Under the pieces are notes generated by a model, which saw only the letters and a program-made list of their open reading frames with translations, ran no database searches and was not told the DNA's origin. 64,000 nt of DNA from Litorilituus sp. (GTDB taxonomy: Bacteria; Pseudomonadota; Gammaproteobacteria; Enterobacterales; Alteromonadaceae), in NCBI GenBank assembly GCA_030754235.1, contig JASMAS010000076.1:1-64000 (forward strand). The letters are read 5' to 3'. The position numbers and the translations under genes are program-made. Below, piece after piece: positions 8,679 to 18,211 of this stretch (within the stretch, counting starts at the first letter, position 1; each line of letters opens with the position of its first letter).

Positions 8679-9155
8679 TTACTTAATCACCTTAAGCGAC
8701 GCTTTTCCTTTATTTTTAGTGGGCTGGTTAGTCTCACTATCTCCACTAGAAGAAACACTGCTCAAGCTTGGTTTAGCCTTAATTTCAGAATCTTCTTCAA
8801 TCGTGACTTCATCTTCACTTGGATGCTCTATCGGTAACGAGGTTCCTGCACCATTTTCTTTGGCGTATATAGCACCAATAGCACCGTATGGCACGGTAAT
8901 ATGCTCTAACTTACCGCCAAAACGGGCACTAAACTCAATCGATTGGCTGCCCAAAGCAATAGAGCCTACTGCAGAAGCAGCAATGTTTAAAACAATTTGT
9001 CCATCAACGACATAAGCCATTGGTACAAGTACGCCATAAACATTCACATCAACAACAATGTATGGCGTTAAGTCGTTATCAGAAATCCAGTTATAAAAAG
9101 CCCTAACCAAGTAGGGCTTATTAGAACTCATTTTCTCTATGCTAGAGTCAGCCAT
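8679..9155 (-). CDS. sspB: ClpXP specificity-enhancing factor SspB
   Basis: Adaptor that tethers ssrA-tagged proteins to ClpXP. The folded domain is evident in PYLVRAFYNWISDNDLTPYI, GQIVLNIAASAVG and FSARFGGKLEHITVPYGAI. It is followed by a long acidic flexible linker and a C-terminal ASLKVIK, equivalent to the ClpX-docking tail of E. coli SspB. Length is 158 aa. The ATG overlaps the sspA stop codon (TAATG), so the two are translationally coupled as in E. coli. A later Met at residue 9 is possible. Confidence 0.96.
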   Translation of the reverse strand: MADSSIEKMSSNKPYLVRAFYNWISDNDLTPYIVVDVNVYGVLVPMAYVVDGQIVLNIAASAVGSIALGSQSIEFSARFGGKLEHITVPYGAIGAIYAKENGAGTSLPIEHPSEDEVTIEEDSEIKAKPSLSSVSSSGDSETNQPTKNKGKASLKVIK

Positions 9156-9796
9156 TAAGCTGGATGACCAAAACGTAATTCACGCTCATCTTCAGTTAAA
9201 GAAGCTTGGAAAGATTCACGTTCAAACAAACGCAACATATAGGTTTTTAACTCTTTTGAGCCTTGACCATCTAATTCAATGCCAAAAGCCGGTAAACGCC
9301 ATAATAATGGTGCTAAGTAACAATCAACTAAGCTATATTCTTCACTCATAAAGTAAGGCGCTTCATTTAAAATAGGCGCAACACTTAATAAGCTTTCTTT
9401 TAGCTCTTGGCGTGCTTTTTCTGCTTGTTCCGCCGTACCTTTGTGAATTTTCTCAGCAAGACTATACCAATCATTTTCAATACGATGCATCATCAAGCGA
9501 CTACGGCCACGAGATACCGGGTAAACAGGCATTAATGGTGGATGAGGAAAACGCTCATCTAAATATTCAATAATGATCTTAGCTTCGTATAAGGCTAATT
9601 CACGATCGATTAAAGTAGGGACAGTTCCGTATGGGTTTAAATCAATTAAATCTTCTGGCAAATTATCTAAATCAACCAAAGTGATATCAACACCTACACC
9701 CTTTTCTGCCAATACTATACGTGTTTGATGACTGTACATATCATCAGCATGCGAGAATAACGTCATTACCGATCGTTTATTTGCTGCTACGGCCAT
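9155..9796 (-). CDS. sspA: Stringent starvation protein A
   Basis: GST-fold protein that binds RNA polymerase and modulates transcription in stationary phase and acid stress; it lacks glutathione transferase activity in E. coli. The sequence (213 aa) has a thioredoxin-like N-terminal domain (SVMTLFSHADDMYSHQTRIVLAEKG, NPYGTVPTLIDRELALYEA) and a helical C-terminal domain. An AGGAGG site lies upstream of the start. It sits downstream of the bc1 operon, separated by that operon's terminator, and is followed by sspB. Confidence 0.97.
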   Translation of the reverse strand: MAVAANKRSVMTLFSHADDMYSHQTRIVLAEKGVGVDITLVDLDNLPEDLIDLNPYGTVPTLIDRELALYEAKIIIEYLDERFPHPPLMPVYPVSRGRSRLMMHRIENDWYSLAEKIHKGTAEQAEKARQELKESLLSVAPILNEAPYFMSEEYSLVDCYLAPLLWRLPAFGIELDGQGSKELKTYMLRLFERESFQASLTEDERELRFGHPA

Positions 9797-9862
9797 AGGG
9801 CCTCCTATATTTTTACTTTAAAATTGTAGTTGCTTTTATTTGTCTTTGGATAAAGCAACAAA

Positions 9863-9892
9863 GGGGCATTTGATAATACATATCAAATCCCC
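9863..9892 (-). terminator. Terminator of the petABC operon
   Basis: On the minus strand GGGG-ATTTGATA pairs with TATCAAAT-G-CCCC (one bulged base) and is followed by a T-rich run. It lies 27 bp after the cytochrome c1 stop and before sspA. Confidence 0.7.
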
Positions 9893-9918
9893 CTAATAAT
9901 TATTACTATTTTATTAAC

Positions 9919-10617
9919 TTAATGAACGTCTTTCCAGTACTCTTTCTTAAGGAAGTAAGAAATCACAAAGAATATGAATAGAAAGATTAAGACTTTATAA
10001 CCCATACTCTCACGCTCAAGTTTACTTGGTTCACCAACATACTCTAGGAAGTTAGTTAAATCGCGCACAACAATATCATACTCTTCAGTAGTTAAGCTAC
10101 CGCCCATTGCAGGCGATACCTTGCCATGCTCATCAATTGAGCTAACACCTTGCAGATCTTGCAATACGTGTGGCATACCAACATCTTTAAAAAGAGTATT
10201 ATTTACACCAAACGGACGTTTTTCATCCATATAAAAAGAACGTAAATAAGTATAGATCCAATCAGGGCTTCGTAAACGTGCTTCAAGTGTTAAATCTGGT
10301 GGCGCAGTTCCAAACCATTTGGCAGCTTCTTTAGCTGGCATAGTGTTAGTAATGTGATCTCCTGATTTTTCACCGGTGTACATATAGTTTTCAATACCAT
10401 CAGTTTCTTCAATACCTAAATCTTTAAAGGTACGGTTATAACGTTGGTATTGTAATTGATGACAGCCTAAACAATAATTGATATAAGTTTTAAATCCATT
10501 TTTCAATGACTCTTTATCGGTTAAATCATTATTGGCTTTGTCTAATTGCACACTTGGTCCAGCAGCAAAAGCAAATAAGGGAACAAGTGCACATATGGCT
10601 AAAAGTAATTTTTTCAT
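9919..10617 (-). CDS. petC: Ubiquinol-cytochrome c reductase, cytochrome c1
   Basis: Membrane-anchored c-type cytochrome of the bc1 complex that passes electrons from the Rieske centre to soluble cytochrome c. The signal peptide is MKKLLLAICALVPLFAFA, the heme-binding motif CLGCH is at residues 49-53, and a C-terminal helix (about 205-222) ends in the short KKEYWKDVH tail. Length of 232 aa is typical of gammaproteobacteria. Its ATG overlaps the last base of the cytochrome b stop, so it is translated in the petABC series. Confidence 0.97.
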   Translation of the reverse strand: MKKLLLAICALVPLFAFAAGPSVQLDKANNDLTDKESLKNGFKTYINYCLGCHQLQYQRYNRTFKDLGIEETDGIENYMYTGEKSGDHITNTMPAKEAAKWFGTAPPDLTLEARLRSPDWIYTYLRSFYMDEKRPFGVNNTLFKDVGMPHVLQDLQGVSSIDEHGKVSPAMGGSLTTEEYDIVVRDLTNFLEYVGEPSKLERESMGYKVLIFLFIFFVISYFLKKEYWKDVH

Positions 10618-11882
10618 TAGTGTGAAACCCTCTCTGGAACTGGCTTACATTTTTCATTCTTAGAGTAGAACCAAAGTAAGATAAAGAAACCAAAATATCC
10701 GAAACTTGCTGCTGTACCAATCATATTATTTAGTGGTGTCGCAGACTTTGTACCTAAAATACCTAAGACAATGAAACAAATAACAAATTGAATTAAATTA
10801 ATGGTATGTAAAGTACAACGATATTTGATTGCTTTAACTGTACCACGGTCAAACCAAGGCAGAGCAAACAACATAATAATGGCACCAAACATAGCAACCG
10901 CACCAAATAGTTTGTCTGGAACAACACGCAAAATAGTATAGAAAGGGCCAAAATACCATACAGGTACAATGTGCTCAGGCGTTTTTAAACCATTTGCAGG
11001 TTCAAAGTTTGGCGCTTCAATAAAGTAGCCACCGCCTTCAGGCGCAAAAAACATTACCCAACAGAAAATGAATAAAAAGAAAGCCACACCCATGATATCT
11101 TTCACAGAGTAATAAGGATGAAAAGGTATTGCATCAACAATGTCGTATTTATCAGTGTATTGTTTGTGGAATGTAAATTTACTTTGATCTTCAGGTTTAA
11201 TAGTTCCTTTTTTCTTTTTAACTTCGATACCTTCTGGATTGTTTGAACCCACTTCATGTAAAGCAAGAATATGTAAAAAGACTAGAATAACTAAAACCAG
11301 TGGCATAGCTATAACGTGCAATGCAAAGAAACGGTTTAGTGTTGCACCAGAGATAACATAGTCACCACGAATCCATTGCGTTAAATCATCTCCAATAACA
11401 GGAATAGCGCCAAACAGTGAAATAATTACCTGTGCACCCCAATACGACATATTACCCCAAGGCAATAAGTAGCCCATGAAAGCTTCAGCCATTAACACTA
11501 AGAAGATTAACATACCAAATATCCACAGTAACTCACGTGGTTTTTGGTAAGATCCATACATCATGCCTCTAAACATGTGGAGGTAAACAACAATGAAAAA
11601 AGCTGATGCACCTGTTGAGTGCATGTAACGCAGCAACCAACCGTAATCAACATCTCGCATAATGTATTCAACACTAGCAAATGCACCATCACCTGATGGT
11701 TCATAACTCATGGTTAACCAAACACCCGTTAAAATTTGATTAACCAGTACTAACATGGCTAACGAGCCAAAAAAGTACCAAAAGTTAAAGTTTTTAGGTG
11801 CTGGGTATTGTGCTAAATGCTTATTCCATGCATCGGTGACTGGTAAACGCTTATCCATCCATGCCATAAAGTTAGTTAACAT
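10617..11882 (-). CDS. petB: Ubiquinol-cytochrome c reductase, cytochrome b
   Basis: Polytopic membrane subunit of complex III that carries two b hemes and both quinone sites. Heme-ligand helices are visible in RYMHSTGASAFFIVVYLHMFR and FFALHVIAMPLVLVILVFLH, and the Qo-site motif PEHIVPVWYFGPFY contains PVWYF, close to the usual PEWYF with Val in place of Glu. Length is 421 aa with about eight membrane helices. It overlaps both neighbours by 1 bp. Confidence 0.97.
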   Translation of the reverse strand: MLTNFMAWMDKRLPVTDAWNKHLAQYPAPKNFNFWYFFGSLAMLVLVNQILTGVWLTMSYEPSGDGAFASVEYIMRDVDYGWLLRYMHSTGASAFFIVVYLHMFRGMMYGSYQKPRELLWIFGMLIFLVLMAEAFMGYLLPWGNMSYWGAQVIISLFGAIPVIGDDLTQWIRGDYVISGATLNRFFALHVIAMPLVLVILVFLHILALHEVGSNNPEGIEVKKKKGTIKPEDQSKFTFHKQYTDKYDIVDAIPFHPYYSVKDIMGVAFFLFIFCWVMFFAPEGGGYFIEAPNFEPANGLKTPEHIVPVWYFGPFYTILRVVPDKLFGAVAMFGAIIMLFALPWFDRGTVKAIKYRCTLHTINLIQFVICFIVLGILGTKSATPLNNMIGTAASFGYFGFFILLWFYSKNEKCKPVPERVSH

Positions 11883-12472
11883 TATGCCTCTCCTTGACCG
11901 ACACCAATTAATAAAGTGTCTTCACTAGTGAATGAATGTTCAGGAACCATCAAGTTTAATGGTGCAGGAACCCCTTGAAAAACACGACCCGCCATATCAA
12001 ATTTACTCCCATGACACGGACAGAAGAAACCTTCAGATGTTCCCTCAACAAATTGATCAAAGTCACCATTGTGATAAGTGGGTGCACAACCTAAATGTGT
12101 ACAAACCCCTAAGGCAACCAAAAATTCAGGTTTAATTGAACGGTAGGGATTCGTTGCATATTCAGGCTGTTGCGCTTTTTCAGAATTAGGATCACGTAAC
12201 TGATCGTCTAGGTCAGCTAAATCTGCCACGGTTTTTTCTGTACGGCGAACTACATATACAGGTTTACCACGCCATTCTGCACGTATTAATTGACCAGGCT
12301 CTATTTTACCTACATTGACTTCAACTGGTGCACCCGCCGCTTTCGCACGAGCACTAGGATTCCAGGAACCAATGAAAGGCACAGCCACACCAACCACACC
12401 CGCACCACCAACGACAGCTGTAGCCGCAGTTAGGAAGCGTCGACGGCCGTTATTTACAGGCACATTGCTCAT
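11882..12472 (-). CDS. petA: Ubiquinol-cytochrome c reductase, Rieske iron-sulfur subunit
   Basis: Carries the 2Fe-2S cluster that accepts electrons from ubiquinol. Ligands are in CTHLGC (C124, H126; disulfide C129) and CPCHGS (C151, H154; disulfide C153). The N-terminus has a twin-arginine signal-anchor, GRRRFLTAA followed by a hydrophobic helix, as usual for Rieske proteins that stay membrane-bound. First gene of petABC; the promoter must lie in the roughly 280 bp before it. Confidence 0.97.
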   Translation of the reverse strand: MSNVPVNNGRRRFLTAATAVVGGAGVVGVAVPFIGSWNPSARAKAAGAPVEVNVGKIEPGQLIRAEWRGKPVYVVRRTEKTVADLADLDDQLRDPNSEKAQQPEYATNPYRSIKPEFLVALGVCTHLGCAPTYHNGDFDQFVEGTSEGFFCPCHGSKFDMAGRVFQGVPAPLNLMVPEHSFTSEDTLLIGVGQGEA

Positions 12473-12933
12473 TCACACTCTCCAATTCACATTGATGACC
12501 AAACAATTATTATAGCTAATTTAGTTACTAACAAAAGTTGCTTCAAATTCAACTAGCAGTTATTTTTGTTTGTTCAAATTTATACCAAGAGGTATATCGA
12601 CAAAAAATTTTTCTGATCATAAAGAAGTGAGGCATTTTTTACAAGGTAAAAACGGGCTTAACCACCGTGAAATTGAAATATTTTGACATTTATCACTATA
12701 AACGAAATAAATGGTATTGACGAATTATCAATAGAATATGCAGACATAAAAAAACCGACATAACGTCGGTTTTTAAAGTACAACTATTGAGTTGAATTTT
12801 ATATATTCTGGATTTAGGCAAATCCACCAAGTTCTTTGCCCCTATGCTAGGAAAGCCTTTAGTAATAAAAAGGCTTAATTGATTAGGGCTAACAACGCAG
12901 ACAATGCCGTAAAAACTCTGAATATAATAAATT
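12473..12933. other. Intergenic region between petA and rpsI
   Basis: No gene seen. It holds the petA promoter region, one strong bidirectional terminator (12752-12774), and a second stem AAGCCTTT/AAAGGCTT at about 12853-12876 that is closer to the rpsI stop but lacks a good T tract. Confidence 0.5.
12752..12774 (-). terminator. Terminator of rplM-rpsI
   Basis: AAACCGAC and GTCGGTTT pair around ATAAC, with a run of seven or eight T residues on the minus strand. It lies about 160 bp past the rpsI stop; A-rich flanks make it usable in both directions. Confidence 0.75.
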
Positions 12934-13326
12934 TTAACGTTTTGAGAATTGTGGTTTCTTACGTGCTTTATGTAAGCCCACTTTCTTACGTTCAACTTTA
13001 CGCGCATCACGAGTAACGAAGCCAGCTTTACGTAGATCACTACGGAAAGTTTCATCGAACTCCATTAATGCACGAGTAATACCGTGACGAATAGCACCGG
13101 CTTGACCAGAAATACCACCACCAACTACGGTAATGTTAAAGTCAAACTTTTCCATCATTTCAACTAGCTCTAGAGGTTGACGAACAACCATACGAGCCGT
13201 TTCACGACCAAAGTATTCAGAAATATCACGCTTGTTAATTGTGATTGCACCGTTACCAGCTTTCATAAACACACGAGCTGTTGAGCTCTTGCGACGACCA
13301 GTACCGTAATATTGATTATCAGCCAT
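12934..13326 (-). CDS. rpsI: 30S ribosomal protein S9 (uS9)
   Basis: A 130-residue ribosomal protein of the 30S head whose C-terminal tail reaches the P-site tRNA. The sequence begins [20 protein letters not shown] and ends in the basic [14 protein letters not shown] tail diagnostic of S9. It follows rplM by 3 bp, the universal rplM-rpsI pair. Confidence 0.98.
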   Translation of the reverse strand: MADNQYYGTGRRKSSTARVFMKAGNGAITINKRDISEYFGRETARMVVRQPLELVEMMEKFDFNITVVGGGISGQAGAIRHGITRALMEFDETFRSDLRKAGFVTRDARKVERKKVGLHKARKKPQFSKR

Positions 13327-13329
13327 TGC

Positions 13330-13758
13330 TTAAAGCTCCAAAAGTTGTGGTTGTTGTGCAGCATGCTTGTGCTCAGCACCGGCATACACTTTTAACTTGC
13401 GGTACATTTCACGACCTAAAGGACCTTTAGGTAACATACCCTTTACTGCGAATTCAATAGCACGTTCTGGTGCTTTTTCAATTAACTTTTCAAAGCTAAT
13501 TTGCTTAAGACCACCAGGGAATTCAGTATGCGAGTAGTAAATTTTACCTTTCGCTTTATTACCAGTTACACGAACTTTCTCAGCGTTAATAACAACGATA
13601 TAATCGCCAGTATCAACATGAGGAGTATATTCTGGCTTATGCTTACCGCGTAAACGACTAGCGATTTCAGTAGCGATACGACCAAGAGTTTTATCTTCGG
13701 CGTCCACTAAAAACCATTCACGTTCAACGCTTGCTGGTTTTGCTACAAAAGTTTTCAT
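13330..13758 (-). CDS. rplM: 50S ribosomal protein L13 (uL13)
   Basis: Early-assembling 50S protein, 142 aa, starting [20 protein letters not shown] and containing the conserved [20 protein letters not shown] and [11 protein letters not shown] segments. First gene of the rplM-rpsI operon. A -10 box with a GC-rich discriminator about 190 bp upstream implies a long leader, compatible with autogenous control known for L13 in E. coli. Confidence 0.98.
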   Translation of the reverse strand: MKTFVAKPASVEREWFLVDAEDKTLGRIATEIASRLRGKHKPEYTPHVDTGDYIVVINAEKVRVTGNKAKGKIYYSHTEFPGGLKQISFEKLIEKAPERAIEFAVKGMLPKGPLGREMYRKLKVYAGAEHKHAAQQPQLLEL

Positions 13759-14135
13759 TATAAAAACCCAATTTAAAAAATGTTACTTAAATAACAAGTC
13801 AAAAATTTAATCAACTTAATAAAAGCAAATAAATTTGTCTTGTCGGTTAATAATAGACTACGCAATTACCCCTTCGAGTATCGAGTCTAACGCCTTAATC
13901 ACCACAAAAAGCAATAAAAAAGACAGTTTGTAACGTAGGGAGCGCGGATTATACAGAATAATAATCAGAAGATCATCTGTATTTTGACAATAAAGGCTAA
14001 AAAAAACACAATTTTACTGTGTGCCTCCATTTACCCTTTAACGTAGCATTTAACAAACCAAAACAAGCGCAATAATATTTTATTTTACATTTAAAAAAAT
14101 ATACCGCATATTAAGTAAAGTCCCCGTAGAAATTA
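13759..14135. other. Divergent intergenic region rplM / pilA
   Basis: No gene seen. The rplM side carries the promoter described separately and a leader of about 180 nt. The pilA side is very AT-rich; I saw no sigma54 signature (TGGCAC-N5-TTGC), so pilA does not look RpoN-dependent here. Confidence 0.5.
13940..13953 (-). promoter_or_regulatory. rplM -10 element with GC-rich discriminator
   Basis: On the minus strand TATAAT (13953-13948) is followed directly by CCGCGCTC. GC-rich discriminators of this kind are characteristic of growth-rate and ppGpp-controlled ribosomal promoters. I could not find a convincing -35 hexamer at 16-18 bp. Confidence 0.5.
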
Positions 14136-14591
14136 ATGGAAATTATGACTATGAAAAACCTAAAAGCAATGAAAAAAATAACTAACAAAGCCCAAAAAGG
14201 TTTCACGCTAATTGAATTAATGATTGTGGTTGCCATTATTGGCATTCTAGCGGCTGTCGCCTTGCCTGCCTATTCAGATTATCAAGCATCATCAAAATTG
14301 ACTGCTGGTTTAACTGAAATTACAGGTGCTAAAACAGAGTTTGAAATGAAGAAGAATAACGGTGAAACAATTTCAAGTGTAACCGATTTAAAATCAATTA
14401 AAAATGCTTCAACTCAAAACTGTACAATAACCGCTACAGGTACAACTATTGTTTGTACCATTAAAAATGCCCCTAGCCAAGTTGCTTCAGCGGTATTAAC
14501 TTGGACAAGATCTACTAGTGGTGAATGGACATGCGCAACAACAGGTTCTTCTGATGCAACTTTAGCCCCGAAAAGTTGTCCTCAATCTTAA
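14136..14591 (+). CDS. pilA: Type IV major pilin
   Basis: Structural subunit of a type IVa pilus. A basic leader ends in KAQKG and is cut before the mature [24 protein letters not shown] helix, with the conserved Glu5. The C-terminal half is Ser/Thr-rich with paired Cys residues (NCTI...VCTI; WTCA...KSCP) that can form the D-region disulfide. Several Met codons lie in the leader (14136, 14145, 14151, 14172), so the exact start is open; the longest form is given. It has its own terminator and lies upstream of the assembly genes pilBCD. Confidence 0.93.
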   Translation: MEIMTMKNLKAMKKITNKAQKGFTLIELMIVVAIIGILAAVALPAYSDYQASSKLTAGLTEITGAKTEFEMKKNNGETISSVTDLKSIKNASTQNCTITATGTTIVCTIKNAPSQVASAVLTWTRSTSGEWTCATTGSSDATLAPKSCPQS

Positions 14592-14661
14592 TAAGTAACA
14601 ACATACCCACAATGTATTAGGCTAAATGCACTAATCTATAAAGGCTTAAACTACACTTAAC

Positions 14662-14686
14662 AAGCTCCTTCGGGAGCTTTTTTGTT
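14662..14686 (+). terminator. pilA terminator
   Basis: AAGCTCC and GGAGCTT form a 7-bp stem around a TTCG tetraloop, followed by a T tract. It separates the strongly needed pilin message from pilB. Confidence 0.85.
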
Positions 14687-14812
14687 CTTATTGGCGGCAA
14701 CAACCAATCAAGTTAACTGAGATACAAAACTTTTGTGCATTTAACCTAAATTACGTTACACTGAAATTGAAGCGTTTCATTGAAGTTTTTCAAAAGGTTA
14801 TATCCAATCATT

Positions 14813-16513
14813 ATGAAAGGAAATCATCAGCAATCAAGCGTATTAGTCGCTTTGTCGAAAGAGCATTTAGTACCCGTTTCGAGTATTGATGATATTTGTG
14901 CTGGCTACCTTGGTAAGAATAAACCTTTTATTCGTTATCTAGTTGAAGATAAAAATTTTAATGGTAAAAAAATTGCCGAAGTGCTTTCCTATAATTATGG
15001 CTACCCTTTAATTCAATTAGAAAATTTTGATACTAGCCTTGTGCCTGAAGGTGTTCGCAATGAAGGACTCATAACGAAACATAACGCTTTACCATTATTT
15101 TTACGGGGTAAGGTTTTGTTTGTTGCCATGTCAGACCCAACAAATTTAGATGCTTTAGAAGAAATTCAATTTAACACGGGGTTTAGTACCGAATTGGTAT
15201 TAGCCGATGAACAAGGCTTACACAGCTGTATTGAAAAGGTATTAGAAGAGAGCGATGCTCTTGATATTAGTGATATTGACTCAGAAGAGCTATCGGACTT
15301 AGATGTTCACGAAGAAAAAAAGGAAGAAGATCGTGCTATAGATGGTGAAGATGACGCCCCTATAGTTGTGTTTATCAATAAAATCCTCCTTGACGCCATC
15401 AAAAAAGGCGCCTCAGATTTACATTTTGAACCTTATGAAAATATTTTTCGTATACGCTTTCGTATTGATGGCATTTTAGCAGAAATAGCCCACCCACCAG
15501 TCAGCTTAGCTTCACGTATGGCTGCCCGTTTAAAAGTCATGTCAAAACTTGATATTGCTGAGCGTCGAGTTCCGCAAGATGGGCGAATAAAGCTCGCTCT
15601 TTCAAAGAAAAAGTCTATCGATTTTCGTGTCAGTACCCTGCCGACTATGTGGGGCGAAAAAATAGTAATGCGAATTCTTGATTCATCCAGCGCCATGTTA
15701 GGTATCAACATGTTAGGTTATGAGCTAGATCAAAAGAAAATTTATACTGATGCACTTGAACAACCCCAAGGTATGATTCTAGTTACAGGACCAACTGGCT
15801 CAGGTAAAACCGTCTCTTTGTATACTGGTTTAAATATTTTAAATACTGCTGAGCGTAATATTTCAACCGCAGAAGACCCAATAGAAATAAACCTTGAAGG
15901 CATTAACCAAGTACAAATTAATAATCGCGCTGGCTTAACTTTCCCTACAGCCTTACGTTCATTTTTACGACAAGATCCTGATATTGTCATGGTGGGTGAA
16001 ATACGTGACTTAGAAACTGCAGAAATTGCCATAAAAGCTGCACAAACCGGTCACTTGGTATTATCGACCCTACATACTAACTCTGCAGCAGAAACCTTAA
16101 CTCGACTACTCAATATGGGTGTACCTGCCTACAATGTAGCCAGCTCTGTCAGTATAATCATTGCCCAACGGCTGGCAAGACGCTTGTGTCCACACTGCAA
16201 GGAGCATGAGCTACTCTCAGAGTTACAGCTTGCTGAGCAAGGCTTTCCTACCGATAAATTAAGTGAAATACAACTATTCAAAGCGGTAGGCTGTGAGCAA
16301 TGCACAAAAGGCTATAAAGGCCGCGTTGGTATTTATGAAGTAATTAAAATTAGTAATGAAATTTCGTCTATTATTATGCAAGGAGGTAACTCTCTGGACA
16401 TTGCAAACCAATGTCAAAAAGAAGGTTACCGAAATTTACGACAATCTGGCTTACTCAAAGCAATGACAGGTATTACAAGCTTAAACGAAGTCAACCGTGT
16501 AACTAGCGGGTAA
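14813..16513 (+). CDS. pilB: Type IV pilus assembly ATPase
   Basis: Cytoplasmic hexameric ATPase that powers pilus extension. Order: N-terminal GSPII_E domain (about 20-150), then the ATPase core with Walker A GPTGSGKT, the Asp-box segment PEIDF-like [16 protein letters not shown], Walker [13 protein letters not shown], and a tetracysteine zinc motif (CPHC and CEQC). The ATG at 14813 gives 566 residues, the usual PilB length; the frame is also open from a TTG at 14780. The first of pilBCD. Confidence 0.95.
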   Translation: MKGNHQQSSVLVALSKEHLVPVSSIDDICAGYLGKNKPFIRYLVEDKNFNGKKIAEVLSYNYGYPLIQLENFDTSLVPEGVRNEGLITKHNALPLFLRGKVLFVAMSDPTNLDALEEIQFNTGFSTELVLADEQGLHSCIEKVLEESDALDISDIDSEELSDLDVHEEKKEEDRAIDGEDDAPIVVFINKILLDAIKKGASDLHFEPYENIFRIRFRIDGILAEIAHPPVSLASRMAARLKVMSKLDIAERRVPQDGRIKLALSKKKSIDFRVSTLPTMWGEKIVMRILDSSSAMLGINMLGYELDQKKIYTDALEQPQGMILVTGPTGSGKTVSLYTGLNILNTAERNISTAEDPIEINLEGINQVQINNRAGLTFPTALRSFLRQDPDIVMVGEIRDLETAEIAIKAAQTGHLVLSTLHTNSAAETLTRLLNMGVPAYNVASSVSIIIAQRLARRLCPHCKEHELLSELQLAEQGFPTDKLSEIQLFKAVGCEQCTKGYKGRVGIYEVIKISNEISSIIMQGGNSLDIANQCQKEGYRNLRQSGLLKAMTGITSLNEVNRVTSG

Positions 16514-16723
16514 AGTATGCTGCTCTTATTTATTATTTTTCTTCAGCTTACCTAAACCTGCTTCGACTCGCTCAAAGTGAACGTACTTAACTGAGTGTTC
16601 ACATTAAATAGTTCCAACCAACTCCAGTAGGTTGGTAGCCACATCCAACAAACATTGACTGTTTGTCCTGAGCTTGTCGTTATTCGGCACAGACAATAAA
16701 TAGAAATAATACAGGTACCTCTT
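16514..16723. repeat. REP-like palindromic insertion between pilB and pilC
   Basis: A 210-bp gap inside an operon that is usually tight. It holds two hairpins, GTGAAC/GTTCAC (16577-16602) and CCAACC/GGTTGG (16614-16635), followed by GTTTGTCCTGAGCTTGTCG (16661-16679). A related word occurs inverted between pilC and pilD. Confidence 0.45.
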
Positions 16724-17968
16724 ATGGCTACAGCTACAAACAAGAAGACCCCAAAGGTTAAAGCCTTAGATATTTTTATCTGGCAAGGTGTAAACCGTAA
16801 AGGTAAAAAAATAGGTGGTGAATTACCTGCTAAAAATATTATTGAATTAAAATCCCAACTTCGTAAACAAGGCATCACGCCGAGTAAAGTTAAGAAAAAA
16901 GCCAAACCACTATTTGGTTTGAGCAGCGAAAAAGCCATAACCCCTGCAGATATTTCCATTATTTCTCGTCAAATTGCCACCATGTTAGGTGCGGGCGTCC
17001 CTTTAGTGCAGACCATTGAAATGATAGGCAAAGGCCATAACAATGGTAATATACAAAAATTATTAGCCGAAGTAGGAAATAATCTTTCCTCAGGTATTCC
17101 TTTATCAGACTGCTTACGAGAACACCCAAGGTATTTTGATGGCCTGTATTGTGACCTAGTTGCCTCTGGCGAACAATCAGGCTCGCTAGAAGCAATCTAT
17201 GATAGAATTGCCACCTACAAAGAAAAAGCTGAAGCATTAAAAGCCAAGATAAAAAAAGCGATGACTTACCCTATAGCTGTTGTAATCATTGCCGCTATAG
17301 TCACGTCAATTTTATTAATTTTTGTTGTCCCCGTTTTTCAAGAAATATTTGCAGGCTTTGGCGCAGAGTTGCCTGCTTTTACCTTATTTGTAGTAGGAAT
17401 TTCCGATTTTATGCAGGCATACTGGTATCTTTTACTGGGCGCTATATTTGCTGCTGATTTTTTATTTAAACGAATACACAGAAATTCACTAAAATTTCGT
17501 GATCATGTTGATAGGCAAATTCTAAAATTACCGGTTTTAGGTATTTTATTAGAAAAAGCGGCAGTTGCTCGTTATGCCAGAACTCTCTCAACCACCTTTG
17601 CTGCAGGTGTACCTCTCATTGAAGCCCTAGACTCCGCTGCTGGAGCCTCGGGTAATGCCGTATTTAGGGATGCGATTTTAGAAGTCCGTGGAGAAGTGGT
17701 TTCAGGTATGCAAATGAACCTAGCTATGCGTAATGCTGATATTTTTCCTGATATGGTCATCCAAATGGTCGCTATTGGTGAAGAGTCGGGCACTGTTGAT
17801 GATATGTTGGCTAAAGTCGCCAACGTCTATGAAGCAGAAGTGGACAATGCTGTTGATAATTTAACGGCGCTTCTAGAGCCATTAATCATGGCTGTACTTG
17901 GTGTGGTTATCGGTGGACTCATTATTGCCATGTACTTACCCATTTTTCAACTGGGAAAAGTGGTTTAA
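16724..17968 (+). CDS. pilC: Type IV pilus inner-membrane platform protein
   Basis: Polytopic protein on which PilB acts during pilin extraction and assembly. It has two T2SSF domains (about residues 75-200 and 280-400) with membrane helices near 180-205, 230-255 and 385-405. The motifs SGEQSGSLEAIYDRIA and AIGEESGTVDDMLAKVA mark the repeated domain. Length of 414 aa fits. It is separated from pilB and pilD by unusually long gaps filled with palindromic repeats. Confidence 0.96.
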   Translation: MATATNKKTPKVKALDIFIWQGVNRKGKKIGGELPAKNIIELKSQLRKQGITPSKVKKKAKPLFGLSSEKAITPADISIISRQIATMLGAGVPLVQTIEMIGKGHNNGNIQKLLAEVGNNLSSGIPLSDCLREHPRYFDGLYCDLVASGEQSGSLEAIYDRIATYKEKAEALKAKIKKAMTYPIAVVIIAAIVTSILLIFVVPVFQEIFAGFGAELPAFTLFVVGISDFMQAYWYLLLGAIFAADFLFKRIHRNSLKFRDHVDRQILKLPVLGILLEKAAVARYARTLSTTFAAGVPLIEALDSAAGASGNAVFRDAILEVRGEVVSGMQMNLAMRNADIFPDMVIQMVAIGEESGTVDDMLAKVANVYEAEVDNAVDNLTALLEPLIMAVLGVVIGGLIIAMYLPIFQLGKVV

Positions 17969-18211
17969 CTGACAGCCTTGATCAGTAAATAGAGAAAATG
18001 CACACATTTTACTTCTCTCATTTCATCACCCGTCACAAACTTCCTTCGACAAGTTCTGAACAAACGGCTAAACTCCACTAGCGCTAAGCTATAGAAGAGC
18101 GACAAACACAGAGTAAGTAGGTAAAATCTATTTAGAATAAAAAAGATACTCACCTAGAGAAACTACCTTGGAAGTATCAATATACAATCAGTCTATATTT
18201 TTGAGTAATTT
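17969..18211. repeat. Gap with inverted copy of the pilB-pilC repeat word
   Basis: The 19-bp word at 18047-18065 is, on the minus strand, GTTTGTTCAGAACTTGTCG, matching 16 of 19 positions of the word between pilB and pilC. The rest of the 243-bp gap shows no gene. Confidence 0.4.

Noticed and set aside
14040-14135. Sigma54 promoter for pilA
   Set aside because: Looked for TGGCAC-N5-TTGC as in Pseudomonas pilA; nothing close was found.
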